Shown here: piece by piece, positions 1-8,409 of the stretch
How positions within the stretch are numbered: position 1 is the first letter of the stretch
Layout: each line of letters begins with the position of its first letter
Assembly (NCBI GenBank): GCA_017445755.1
Contig: JAFSSE010000041.1
Coordinates: forward strand, 62,001-126,000
Direction of reading: 5' to 3'
DNA length: 64,000 nt
DNA from: Bacteroidales bacterium
GTDB taxonomy: Bacteria; Bacteroidota; Bacteroidia; Bacteroidales; UBA932
Notes under the pieces: model-generated
What the model was told of the DNA's origin: nothing
Databases searched by the model: none
What the model saw: only the letters and a program-made list of their open reading frames with translations
Translations under genes and position numbers: made by a program

Positions 1-1638
1 ATCGGGAGTTCCCCGGACTTGGGGACAAAGGGTACCGACTGGTACGGGTACTGGCGTACGGATACAGACAGTTGGAGCGGTTTTGCACCGACCGTGGCGA
101 CTGCCCGGAGTGGGAACGGCTATCTGCTTACCCTTCGCCAGGGATCCTTCAGCCATGCACTCTGGGGTTCCCTTTCGGAAGCCGTCTATCCTACGGGGGG
201 AAAAATATCCGTTGAGTGGGAGCCGAACCGCTATGGCCGTGACGACACCGGAGTGGATGCTCGGAGCGGCGGAGGCGGTTCTTCTGGGATCCGGGTAGCA
301 GCCGTCAATACTTCCGATGCAGACGGACGTGTGCTGAAACGGAAGGAGTATAGTTACATTCTTCAGGACGGAACCTCTTCCGGAGTCCTGCTATGGAGAC
401 CCATCCTGTACTCGGAGTATTCATCGAGGACATCCTCCCCCTGGAAGAATCTTGATCGGGAAACCCTCTCAACGGCGAGTGATTATGTCTTCTCCCGATA
501 TCCTCACCTTGAGTACCTCCGGGTAGTCGAGACGACCTATGATCCGGAGAACCCCTTGAAACGGGAGATTGTGGAGAACACGTTCCTGAGCGGGCACACC
601 TCATCTGCCAGGAGCAATTTTGTGCGGAGGAACGATTACATGGTTGATGACGACGCTTTCATCTTGGCCTTGACTCCCGGCAATATGTCCGATATAACCG
701 CAGCCCGCCTCCCAGATGCGGAACAAAGCGCCCTTGCCGGAAAGCCGCTTTCCCGGACGGTATATTCGGACGACTTGGATCATCCCGTTTCCCGTCAGGA
801 GTACAGCTGGCAGAGTCCGGAATGCGGCAGCATGATCACTCCGGTCATCAAGGCAGGGATGGCGTTCAACCATTACCTGGTTACGTTCTTCCCCGACATA
901 GGGACGGAACGCCTGATCACATACGGCAGTTCCGGGGAGGCGATGACCATGCGGGAGACTACGAACACCCTTGACGGAGTGTTTCGCATTTCCGACAGCG
1001 TGACCAGCGACAGCGACGGTAATACCCTCAGAAACCACTACAGCTACTTCAGCCCGGTCCCTGCATGGCTTTCGGAAGCCGTTGTCCTTCGGGGAGGGAA
1101 GCTTTCCGGGGCAAAGAAATATGAGTACATCCGCCCGGCAGCATCCTCTTTGCCTTCATTCTGGATGCCTTGGAAAGTCTCCACTGCGCGGGTTACCGAA
1201 CATGAGACGTCCCCGTCTACATATGATACGGATATGACCGTCAGCCGTTACAGTGCCGGCGGGAAGCCCCTCGAGGTGACCGACAAGGCAGGTGTCAGGA
1301 CCTGCTATGTATGGGAATGGAACGGACTCTGCCTGGCCATGAAGATAGAGGGGACAGACTGGGCGTCACTAGTCTCGGCTGTTCCTTCGCTGGGCTCCGG
1401 AGTGTTCACAGGGACGCTCCCCGCCTCGGTCGACGCTGCGGTTCGGGCGATCCCCGGGCTTGTCGTCACGACCTGGAGCCACCGGCCCCTTGTCGGCATC
1501 CTGTCGGTAAAGGACCCTTCCGGAAAGACGCAAACTTTTGAATACGATGCGGCAGGACGGCTGACAGAAGTATACAATGCGGAAGGCATGAAGACGCAGG
1601 GATATGAGTACCATATACTGACGGAGGAGGGAGAATGA
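1..1638 (+). CDS. RHS/YD-repeat family protein, 5'-truncated by window edge
   Basis: The reading frame is open from the first base, so the true start lies outside the window; the TTG at 19 is not a convincing start. About 545 residues are visible. The C-terminal part has YD-repeat character (a DPSGK..TFEYDAAGRL segment followed by YNAEGMKTQGYEYH near the end), the usual ending of the upstream partner in two-gene Bacteroidetes RHS loci. The next gene starts 1 bp after the stop, so the two are probably cotranscribed and translationally coupled. Probable role: secreted scaffold or shell component of a polymorphic toxin system. Family assignment rests on the C-terminal motif and context; the N-terminal two thirds show nothing I can name. 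Confidence 0.7.
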   Translation: MGSSPDLGTKGTDWYGYWRTDTDSWSGFAPTVATARSGNGYLLTLRQGSFSHALWGSLSEAVYPTGGKISVEWEPNRYGRDDTGVDARSGGGGSSGIRVAAVNTSDADGRVLKRKEYSYILQDGTSSGVLLWRPILYSEYSSRTSSPWKNLDRETLSTASDYVFSRYPHLEYLRVVETTYDPENPLKREIVENTFLSGHTSSARSNFVRRNDYMVDDDAFILALTPGNMSDITAARLPDAEQSALAGKPLSRTVYSDDLDHPVSRQEYSWQSPECGSMITPVIKAGMAFNHYLVTFFPDIGTERLITYGSSGEAMTMRETTNTLDGVFRISDSVTSDSDGNTLRNHYSYFSPVPAWLSEAVVLRGGKLSGAKKYEYIRPAASSLPSFWMPWKVSTARVTEHETSPSTYDTDMTVSRYSAGGKPLEVTDKAGVRTCYVWEWNGLCLAMKIEGTDWASLVSAVPSLGSGVFTGTLPASVDAAVRAIPGLVVTTWSHRPLVGILSVKDPSGKTQTFEYDAAGRLTEVYNAEGMKTQGYEYHILTEEGE

Positions 1639-1639
1639 T

Positions 1640-4600
1640 ATGAAAGCGCGTTCCGTCCATACCACAATCCTTTCGGCAGTGCTTTCCGTGCTGCTGCCGG
1701 CCATTGTCTGCCGGGGCCAGGTGCCGAATGTAGTCATTCCGTCCGGGCACGGGAACATCTATGCCGGAGTAGACAGCTGCAGTTGGAATGCGGGATCGGT
1801 CGCCATTCCGCTCCACGACGTGGAGACTGGTGGATTATCCGGACTTGATACGGACGTGTCTGCAGCCCTGAATACCGCCGGAGTTACGTGGTTGTCCTAC
1901 CTTTACGCGGAGTCGGGCGGGGATTCGGAGACGTATGACATGATTTTTGTCCCGTCTTCCAACACGACGGTGTACATCCGCAGCGTCCTTTTCAACGGAG
2001 TATATCTTCTTCGCCAAAAGCCCAAGCCACAAGAGGTTACCTTTACCCAGGGCACGGCCCTCACCTTTGTGCCGGGAGGTCCATACGCCTTTGTTCCACT
2101 CTCGGGAGGGAGCGAAGGGATGATTCTTCGCGTGACGACACCTTCGGACGATGTGGAGGACTATTATCTTGACGGCCCTATCAGTGGCGGTCTCCGGCTT
2201 CCTGATGCGGAAGAGGGGACGTACACCCTGAGTTTCCCCGGAACGCTTTTCCCCTCAGCGACCTTTACCCTCAGTTTCGCTCCCATATACAATGCCCTTC
2301 TCCAGACTGAACTTCAGTCTCCCACGGTAACGCTTTCTCCTAACGGCGAGATCCGGAAGATATACGTATCCTCCTACACACTCCCCACCGGAGGAACCGT
2401 CGTAATCAATGGGGAAGAAGATATGGCGGAACTCTCTTCAGCCGTTTCCCTTCTTCAGCAGAACGATAACAGCAGTTTTCCCGACGGAATGATCCTTTCC
2501 GCCGGATGGGACGATGATGAGGGACTGGGATATCTGGAAGTACTTTGTCCTCCCAATACGGGGACTGCGACCCGCTACGGCTACGCCTGGTTCCGGGTCG
2601 GGACCGGCCGTCTCACGTTCATCCAGGGGGGAGGCGGAACGGTCATAACGCCCGTCCCCTCATATAATCCGCTTTTGGACGAACTTACCATACCCTCATC
2701 GCAAGCCGGGGTCGGATACTGTGCGACAGACGGCGTCCGGAGCGTCATTGGCTCAGGCACAGGCAGGGATCTAGTGATTCTGTGCGATACCCTTTCGGAG
2801 GATTTCCGGGTTGAAAGGATACTCGACGGCGAGACGATTTGCCTGGGAACGTTCTTCAAGGAGAACCGGCTGCCTCCATCTGAGGGTCCCATAGAGGCGT
2901 CCGGCGCCAACCGGATTGTAACCAGGACATGGAACGGTCCTTCCGCCTCGGCCTCCGGCGAGACGGCGGTAACGGATATTGCCTTTTTCAACGGCATCGG
3001 CCTCCTCAAGCAGGAGGTTGCCGTCTCGAACGGATGGAATAAGGATCTTGTCCATCCTCATCTCCTGGATGCATTCGGGAAGGAGAGGAGGGAGTATCTC
3101 CCCTATGCCCGCACAACATCCCAGATGGGGACGGTCCATTATGATCCGGACAGCTATACGCATCAGGCGGAATGGAACCGGTCGCGCTATAATCTGTCTT
3201 CCGGGGCGGAGTATGCCTACGCCCGGCACGAGAGCGAAAGTGGCGCGGCTGGACGTGCCGGGATGGAGATGCTCCCAGGATCTGCATATCACGACCGTGC
3301 CCGCGCGACGACCATTTACCGCCGGAGCAACCGCACAGGAGAGATTCCCCGTCTCTACGTCCAACTGAGCGCAACGATGACCCAGAACGGGACCTATGCG
3401 GCAGGGATGCTTGAAGGGGTCATCACGATCGACGGGGACGGGAGGCGTAAGGACACCTGGACCGACAGGGAAGGCAGGATTGTCTGCGAGACCGGCTATC
3501 CGTCCGTCGGTGACACGACGGTCCGGGCAATGACCTGTTACGGGTATGATCGCTGCGGCCGGCTCTCGTGGGTGGTAACACCGGAGGGATCCCCGCTCCT
3601 TGACGAAGATAATGAATACCTTCCCGGGGATTATTTTCCTGGCAAGTACTGTTACGTTTACGCCTATGACGAGAGGGGACGGCTGAAGGAGAAGTGGATA
3701 CCCGGAGCGGGTGCGGAGTATTATGTCTACGATTCCGGCGACCGACAGGTGATGACCCAGGACGGAAATCTCCGGGAAGCTCAGCGGTGGAGGATGAACT
3801 ATTATGATTCCCTCGGCCGACTCCACAGGGAGACGCTCTCCGCCGTAACCCAGCTCACCCGTGCATCGCTCCAAAACAGCTTTGACTCTTCGTCTCCTCC
3901 TCTGTATACATCCCCTTCTTCTTCACAGGTGCTCCACGAACGCTGGTGGGGAAGGTATCCATCGTCTCTTCCCCAGGAACTGGAATATGACGGATCAATA
4001 TCCTTTCTGACGGAGGGCGGAGTCTCCCTGAGGGACACCTCCGTCGCCGGAATGCTGACATGCGAGAGACTGAACGTCCTTGGGACGGAACGTTACCTGT
4101 GGCGGGCCTACTACTATGACCGGGAGGGCCGTACATTGCAGGTTATGGAATCGACCCTGGATGGATGGAGAGTGAGAACGAGCAACTGTTATGACCGGCG
4201 CGGGAACGTGCTGAAAAGGGAAATAACCCATTCCCATGATGGGGTGGATGATGTTATCACGGATTCCTTAGCTTATGACAACCGGGGGCGTGTCTCTTTC
4301 TCGTCGCGGATACTGAACGGGACGGTCGTATCCGGGAAGGAGTACTACTGGTACGACGACCTTGGAAGGTTGAGCGGGTACGACTTCCTTCCGGGGCGAA
4401 CGGGATATTGCGTAGGCGAACATGTGGGGTATACCCTCCAAGGATGGATTTCACAGAAGACGGCATCGTATGAGGACTCGGATGTCGGGATTTTCTCGAT
4501 GAATCTGGGATATGAGAACCCGTCCTGTGGCAATACTCCGTCGTATTCAGGGAAGATCAGCTCCTGGCGCTGGGATTTTCGGGATAACAATACCCGTACG

Positions 4601-6055
4601 TACGTCTTTTCTTATGACGGGCTTTCACGTCTTTCAACAACTCGTCAATACAAGGGAAGTGTCCTTGAAGGGAAGTATCTTGAGGATTTGGAGTATGATC
4701 TTGTCGGGAACATACTCAGGCGGAGGTTCAAGTGCGGTCAGGGCCCTGTACTGGAAGAGCAATTCAGCTATACGGGTAACCACTGTAACGCCTTCCTGTA
4801 CGATGCTTCCGGGAACATACAGTGCCAGGATGAGGATGAGGAATATCCGTTAGTCGTCGACTACAATATCCTGAACCTCCCGGACTCTGTATCGAATAAC
4901 TATGACCGGGAATTTGCATTCCGATACCTTGCCGACGGGACGAAACTGTCCGTTCTGGACTGGATGAACAGTGCTGCGATCCGCTATGTCGGTCCTTTCC
5001 GCTACGAGGTGGAGTCGGACGGGGAGTTGTCCCTCTTGGATGCGGAGGCGGACGGAGGCCGCTTCCTAAGGAGCGGCGGCACCCGTGGCAGCTACAGTTA
5101 TCAGACTTATTATCATATAACGGATCATCTCGGGAGTGTCCGTGCCGTCGTTACAGACTCCGGAACGCCTGTGGAACTGAATGATTACCTTCCTTTCGGA
5201 GAAAAGTGTGTATATACGGACCTGATATCCGGAAGTAATGACTACCTCTACGGCGGCAAGGAACGCCAGACGTTCCTTGAAATGCCGCAGTGGTACGACA
5301 GTGGCGCCCGCTTCCAGACAACCAGCGGCTTCTTCCTCAGCATCGATCCTCTCTGCGAGAAACAATATCCCGTCTCACCTTATCTTAACTGCGCCGGAGA
5401 TCCTGTGAATCTCGTTGATCCGACGGGGATGGCAACAGGAGATTATTACAATATATCCGGGAGATTCATTGGTACGGACGGGACTGACGATGGTAAGAAA
5501 TATCTGGTCATTTCTGACAATGATGCGAAGATGATAAGACGTAATAACAGAAATGGTGTCACCACTTCTTTGGAAGATGTAAAATCTGCTTTCCCAGTAC
5601 CATCTAACGAAGTTATAAATACTATGGAAAAGGCTTTTGAGCTTACGGAGAATAATAATCTGGAACATGGCTTTAGGGTTGGTCGAAACGGCACCATATC
5701 ATCGATTGTAGGAGGAAACAATAAAGAGATCTACATGGCCGCAGCCCAGGACGAGATACGTGAAGCATGTGATCGCGTTGTACTTGACGTACATACACAC
5801 CCGAAAGGGACACCCGAAGAATATGGAAAGGCCGAGCCTTCCTCTACTGATAAAAAAAGCGCATTGAAAACTGCAGATAATGTCGTTCTAGGATATACGT
5901 GGGAAAAAGAGTTTGAAACTAATGTAATAGGGGGAACACCGTCATATAATGCGGTGAGGCAGATTGGTTATTATAATCGCGATGGCATTATTGGAAAACC
6001 TGTAGACTTTAGTAAATATAAAATGACAATTAAGAAGATCAATAAAACTCAGTAG
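1640..6055 (+). CDS. Secreted RHS-repeat polymorphic toxin with C-terminal JAB-like domain
   Basis: 1471 residues. An N-terminal signal peptide (about residues 1-26) is followed by a beta-rich region, a DUF6443-like segment near 440-520 (FFNGIGLLKQ...LPYA), YD repeats from about 600 to 1150, and the RHS core motif DHLGSVRAVV...LPFGEK...ID.L...NPxNLVDPTG at roughly 1160-1265. The variable tip (about 1265-1471) contains DVHTHP with H1385 and H1387 and then SSTD with D1404, which fits a JAMM/JAB metalloprotease motif with a longer than usual spacing; Bacteroidetes RHS toxins are known to carry JAB-like toxin domains. Base composition becomes much more AT-rich at the start of this tip (about nt 5430) and stays so through the next genes, as expected for a swapped toxin/immunity cassette. 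RHS core call is strong; toxin activity is inferred. Confidence 0.8.
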   Translation: MKARSVHTTILSAVLSVLLPAIVCRGQVPNVVIPSGHGNIYAGVDSCSWNAGSVAIPLHDVETGGLSGLDTDVSAALNTAGVTWLSYLYAESGGDSETYDMIFVPSSNTTVYIRSVLFNGVYLLRQKPKPQEVTFTQGTALTFVPGGPYAFVPLSGGSEGMILRVTTPSDDVEDYYLDGPISGGLRLPDAEEGTYTLSFPGTLFPSATFTLSFAPIYNALLQTELQSPTVTLSPNGEIRKIYVSSYTLPTGGTVVINGEEDMAELSSAVSLLQQNDNSSFPDGMILSAGWDDDEGLGYLEVLCPPNTGTATRYGYAWFRVGTGRLTFIQGGGGTVITPVPSYNPLLDELTIPSSQAGVGYCATDGVRSVIGSGTGRDLVILCDTLSEDFRVERILDGETICLGTFFKENRLPPSEGPIEASGANRIVTRTWNGPSASASGETAVTDIAFFNGIGLLKQEVAVSNGWNKDLVHPHLLDAFGKERREYLPYARTTSQMGTVHYDPDSYTHQAEWNRSRYNLSSGAEYAYARHESESGAAGRAGMEMLPGSAYHDRARATTIYRRSNRTGEIPRLYVQLSATMTQNGTYAAGMLEGVITIDGDGRRKDTWTDREGRIVCETGYPSVGDTTVRAMTCYGYDRCGRLSWVVTPEGSPLLDEDNEYLPGDYFPGKYCYVYAYDERGRLKEKWIPGAGAEYYVYDSGDRQVMTQDGNLREAQRWRMNYYDSLGRLHRETLSAVTQLTRASLQNSFDSSSPPLYTSPSSSQVLHERWWGRYPSSLPQELEYDGSISFLTEGGVSLRDTSVAGMLTCERLNVLGTERYLWRAYYYDREGRTLQVMESTLDGWRVRTSNCYDRRGNVLKREITHSHDGVDDVITDSLAYDNRGRVSFSSRILNGTVVSGKEYYWYDDLGRLSGYDFLPGRTGYCVGEHVGYTLQGWISQKTASYEDSDVGIFSMNLGYENPSCGNTPSYSGKISSWRWDFRDNNTRTYVFSYDGLSRLSTTRQYKGSVLEGKYLEDLEYDLVGNILRRRFKCGQGPVLEEQFSYTGNHCNAFLYDASGNIQCQDEDEEYPLVVDYNILNLPDSVSNNYDREFAFRYLADGTKLSVLDWMNSAAIRYVGPFRYEVESDGELSLLDAEADGGRFLRSGGTRGSYSYQTYYHITDHLGSVRAVVTDSGTPVELNDYLPFGEKCVYTDLISGSNDYLYGGKERQTFLEMPQWYDSGARFQTTSGFFLSIDPLCEKQYPVSPYLNCAGDPVNLVDPTGMATGDYYNISGRFIGTDGTDDGKKYLVISDNDAKMIRRNNRNGVTTSLEDVKSAFPVPSNEVINTMEKAFELTENNNLEHGFRVGRNGTISSIVGGNNKEIYMAAAQDEIREACDRVVLDVHTHPKGTPEEYGKAEPSSTDKKSALKTADNVVLGYTWEKEFETNVIGGTPSYNAVRQIGYYNRDGIIGKPVDFSKYKMTIKKINKTQ

Positions 6056-6057
6056 TA

Positions 6058-6681
6058 GTGATAAAACGGATACTTGCGTTACTGGCTCTTTTGTGGCTCA
6101 CCGGATGCTCTTACAAATATGTTCCATCAATTATATACTATGAGAACGTAGTCGTGGAATCTCTTGGCGTTTCGGGTGATTACTGTATTTATGATTCTTC
6201 CTCTCCGTTCAGGGGGAGGGCAGAGTATTATGAGTTTCTCCCAACACATTACCAGATAATCCTTCCTACAAAAAGAAAAATGGTAGGAAGATTGTTTAGT
6301 TCAGATGACCGTTGTTTTCTATATACAAGAAACAGAGGAATTGCCATATTTCAGAGCTCATCTTACTTGACAAGAGATTACGGAGATGGTTTATACCAGA
6401 TATCGGATGAGTTGGTAGAGTACCAACTATCAAGTTTTATTAAATTTGATGGTAGCTTAAACAGGTACGACAGAAGGATTAATAGGATGGAGAGAAAGAT
6501 AAATGGAAGGAAACAGCATTACATGTATATTGACAATAATATCAGAATAGTCATGTTTAATTTGTCTGAAAAGGATTACCACGATTTCGTGGAGATTCCT
6601 ATAGAAGGTTTGAAAATCAAACGGAAGGGAGGGGAGCGGATGATGTTAGATGAACAGATGCTTAAGTGGTATTCAGAATGA
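6058..6681 (+). CDS. Lipoprotein, candidate immunity protein for the RHS-JAB toxin
   Basis: 207 residues from a GTG start 2 bp after the RHS stop. The N-terminus is a lipoprotein signal with lipobox LTGC, so the protein is predicted to be membrane-anchored on the periplasmic side or at the surface. No named family recognised. It is paralogous to the next gene: both share ESLGV near the start, HY.ILLPT, RCFLYT..RGIAIFQ and a nearly identical MFNLSEKDYHDF segment near the C-terminus. The AT-rich composition matches the toxin tip upstream. Position directly after the toxin suggests immunity; that is inference from context. Confidence 0.6.
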   Translation: MIKRILALLALLWLTGCSYKYVPSIIYYENVVVESLGVSGDYCIYDSSSPFRGRAEYYEFLPTHYQIILPTKRKMVGRLFSSDDRCFLYTRNRGIAIFQSSSYLTRDYGDGLYQISDELVEYQLSSFIKFDGSLNRYDRRINRMERKINGRKQHYMYIDNNIRIVMFNLSEKDYHDFVEIPIEGLKIKRKGGERMMLDEQMLKWYSE

Positions 6682-7268
6682 AAAGGGTCCTTGTATTATT
6701 ACTTACTTCATGCTTATTAGGGAGCTGTTCAAATAAGTATTTGGATGTGATCCGATATCAGGATTATGAACGAGTTGAATCCTTGGGGGTCTACAAGCAG
6801 TATTGTGTCTTAGAGTATTACTGGCCTTATAGAAACGAGTCAGATAAGGAGGGTGATGTTCCCGCTCATTATAAGATTCTTCTTCCTACAGGAACAGACT
6901 TAAAAAAAAAGATATTCGGCCCGAATGAAAACAGATGTTTTCTATATACCGGGAAGAGAGGTATAGCCATCTTTCAGGACTTGTCCCGTGCCGAAGAAAA
7001 GAAATGCGAGGGCCAGCTTAGTCAGATTTCAAAGGAAGAGGCGGAAAGGCGCTTGCATGTATTTGAGGGATATCTTGAGAAAAAGATAAAAGTTAAAGAA
7101 AAGAGGATGCACTATATGTACGAAAAAGAACAAGTCATAGTAGTCATGTTTAATTTGTCTGAGAAGGATTACCACGATTTCATAGAGCTGCCCACTAAAA
7201 ATCTGAGAATCAAAGCGCGAGGCGTATGCAAAGCATCGGCTGCCCGTGATTCTTCCCTCTCCATGTAA
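6678..7268 (+). CDS. Lipoprotein paralogue of the preceding candidate immunity gene
   Basis: 196 residues when started at the ATG that overlaps the upstream stop (ATGA at 6678-6681); a GTG 12 bp further upstream is possible but would sit before the signal peptide. Signal peptide MKRVLVLLLTSCLLGSC with lipobox LGSC. Shares the same blocks as the previous gene (ESLGV, HYKILLPTG, RCFLYTGKRGIAIFQ, MFNLSEKDYHDF). Duplicated immunity genes are common in polymorphic toxin loci. The C-terminal ~20 residues (CKASAARDSSLSM) differ from the paralogue and may be a junction artefact. Confidence 0.6.
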   Translation: MKRVLVLLLTSCLLGSCSNKYLDVIRYQDYERVESLGVYKQYCVLEYYWPYRNESDKEGDVPAHYKILLPTGTDLKKKIFGPNENRCFLYTGKRGIAIFQDLSRAEEKKCEGQLSQISKEEAERRLHVFEGYLEKKIKVKEKRMHYMYEKEQVIVVMFNLSEKDYHDFIELPTKNLRIKARGVCKASAARDSSLSM

Positions 7269-7413
7269 ATATTTAGAAAGAGGTATTTTAATCCACCGCC
7301 ACCTCCAAAATAAGGGAACATCAGCCCGGTATAACGAGTTGTAAGTTAAACAGAGATACTTCCCTGTGTCGCTGAGGGCCTATCGCCGTCCTTCTTTTCG
7401 ACATATCTTTTGC

Positions 7414-7444
7414 TTTGTTTTTTCACCGGGATTCCTTACCTTTG
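7414..7444 (+). promoter_or_regulatory. Bacteroidetes-type promoter (TTTG-N19-TACCTTTG)
   Basis: TTTG at 7414-7417 and TACCTTTG at 7437-7444, spaced 19 bp, matches the Bacteroidales sigma consensus TTTG / TAnnTTTG. It lies 21 bp upstream of the ATG of the small RHS remnant, so it is probably the original promoter of a now-deleted RHS gene. Confidence 0.55.
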
Positions 7445-7465
7445 GTGATTGAGGGGTAAAAGTAT

Positions 7466-7579
7466 ATGGACGTCAAGTGTTTAGCGGCGATGGCTGCGCT
7501 ATGTATGGTGCTGCCTCTTCGGGCGTACGGTGGCCGCTTCCTAAGGAGCGGCGGCACCCGTGGCAGCTACAGTCTGTGA
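7466..7579 (+). pseudogene. RHS gene remnant: signal peptide fused to a core fragment
   Basis: A 37-codon ORF. The first ~21 codons read like a signal peptide (MDVKCLAAMAALCMVLPLRA). From 7532 to 7573 the DNA is identical over 42 bp to 5057-5098 inside the RHS gene upstream (encoded GRFLRSGGTRGSYS); the 4 bases just before are also shared after one mismatch. The frame then hits TGA. This looks like the 5' end of another RHS gene joined to an internal RHS fragment by deletion or recombination, a typical by-product of toxin-cassette exchange. Confidence 0.65.
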
Positions 7580-7643
7580 TAACCGAATCTACAACCCCTA
7601 TACCCAGTATAGTACCGAAAATACAATAATAAAGAAAAGTAGT

Positions 7644-8207
7644 ATGAAAACACATCTCTTCATTGCCCTTATTTCCCTGTTGATTTGCTCTCCTGATACC
7701 CCTGTCCGGTGGTCCGTTGTAGGGTATAATAAAGAAATGAAAATTTTGAAGTCAATTCCGGATGAGACTGATCCTTACTTCAAGTTGAGATTTCAATATG
7801 AAACGGAGGAAATCACCTATGATGTTTACCGCCATATTTCTGAAAAGGAAGAAAGAAGGGATTCTATCACCGGTAAGTTATTCGAGAAGACAGTAACTCC
7901 AGGATACACCTGTACAATGGAGAAAAAAGGGCAGGATCTTTCGATACAATGGAAAAGCGAATCTTTTTGTTATGAGACAGTTCTGACGGAGGAATTGCTG
8001 ATAAGCGTATCTCCGGAAGGAGATTATTATTCAGCGTGTGACATTTGTAGTTTTTTCTATAAAGGTCGCTGTGGAGACACGGCGGTCATTAATGTCATTT
8101 TCTGCAAAGAGGATTCGGATGACGGGTGTGGATACTATGTTTTCCTTGGGCCGGAAGGATTAAGGATTATTCAGTATGAGTTTTTCTGGGATGAAGAGGA
8201 TGAATGA
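7644..8207 (+). CDS. Hypothetical secreted protein, possible orphan immunity protein
   Basis: 187 residues from ATG at 7644, chosen because it starts a hydrophobic signal sequence (MKTHLFIALISLLIC); the frame is open further upstream to 7560 but that part overlaps the RHS remnant. The mature part is acidic with many aromatic residues (ends EFFWDEEDE) and resembles no family I recognise. It lies directly after the RHS remnant in AT-rich DNA, the usual place for an immunity gene whose toxin has been lost. Function unknown. Confidence 0.5.
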   Translation: MKTHLFIALISLLICSPDTPVRWSVVGYNKEMKILKSIPDETDPYFKLRFQYETEEITYDVYRHISEKEERRDSITGKLFEKTVTPGYTCTMEKKGQDLSIQWKSESFCYETVLTEELLISVSPEGDYYSACDICSFFYKGRCGDTAVINVIFCKEDSDDGCGYYVFLGPEGLRIIQYEFFWDEEDE

Positions 8208-8370
8208 TGGGAGTATAACGATTTGTAAGTCCTTCGCCTTCCGCGTGTGCAGAAAAACCGCCGCCAAAATGCCGTTTCCCCGCATTCGCGGTAGCGAAAA
8301 CCGGCGCCCCTGTTGAAAGAACAGCTGAATCTTCCATCCTCTCCGTAGGCGGAATTCCCGCGGGGATGAA

Positions 8371-8402
8371 TTTGTGAATCCGGCGAAAAAAGAGTATTTT
8401 TG
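8371..8402 (+). promoter_or_regulatory. mutS promoter (TTTG-N20-TATTTTTG)
   Basis: TTTG at 8371-8374 and TATTTTTG at 8395-8402 with 20 bp between them fit the Bacteroidales consensus closely. The -7 box ends 7 bp before the ATG at 8410, so the transcript would be almost leaderless. This excludes the GTG at 8374, which lies inside the promoter. Confidence 0.65.
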
Positions 8403-8409
8403 TCTTATC

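Noticed and set aside
7269..7413. Possible small RNA or gene in the gap after the immunity genes
   Set aside because: No open frame with a start, no stable hairpin with T tract, and no recognisable RNA; only the promoter at 7414-7444 is supported.
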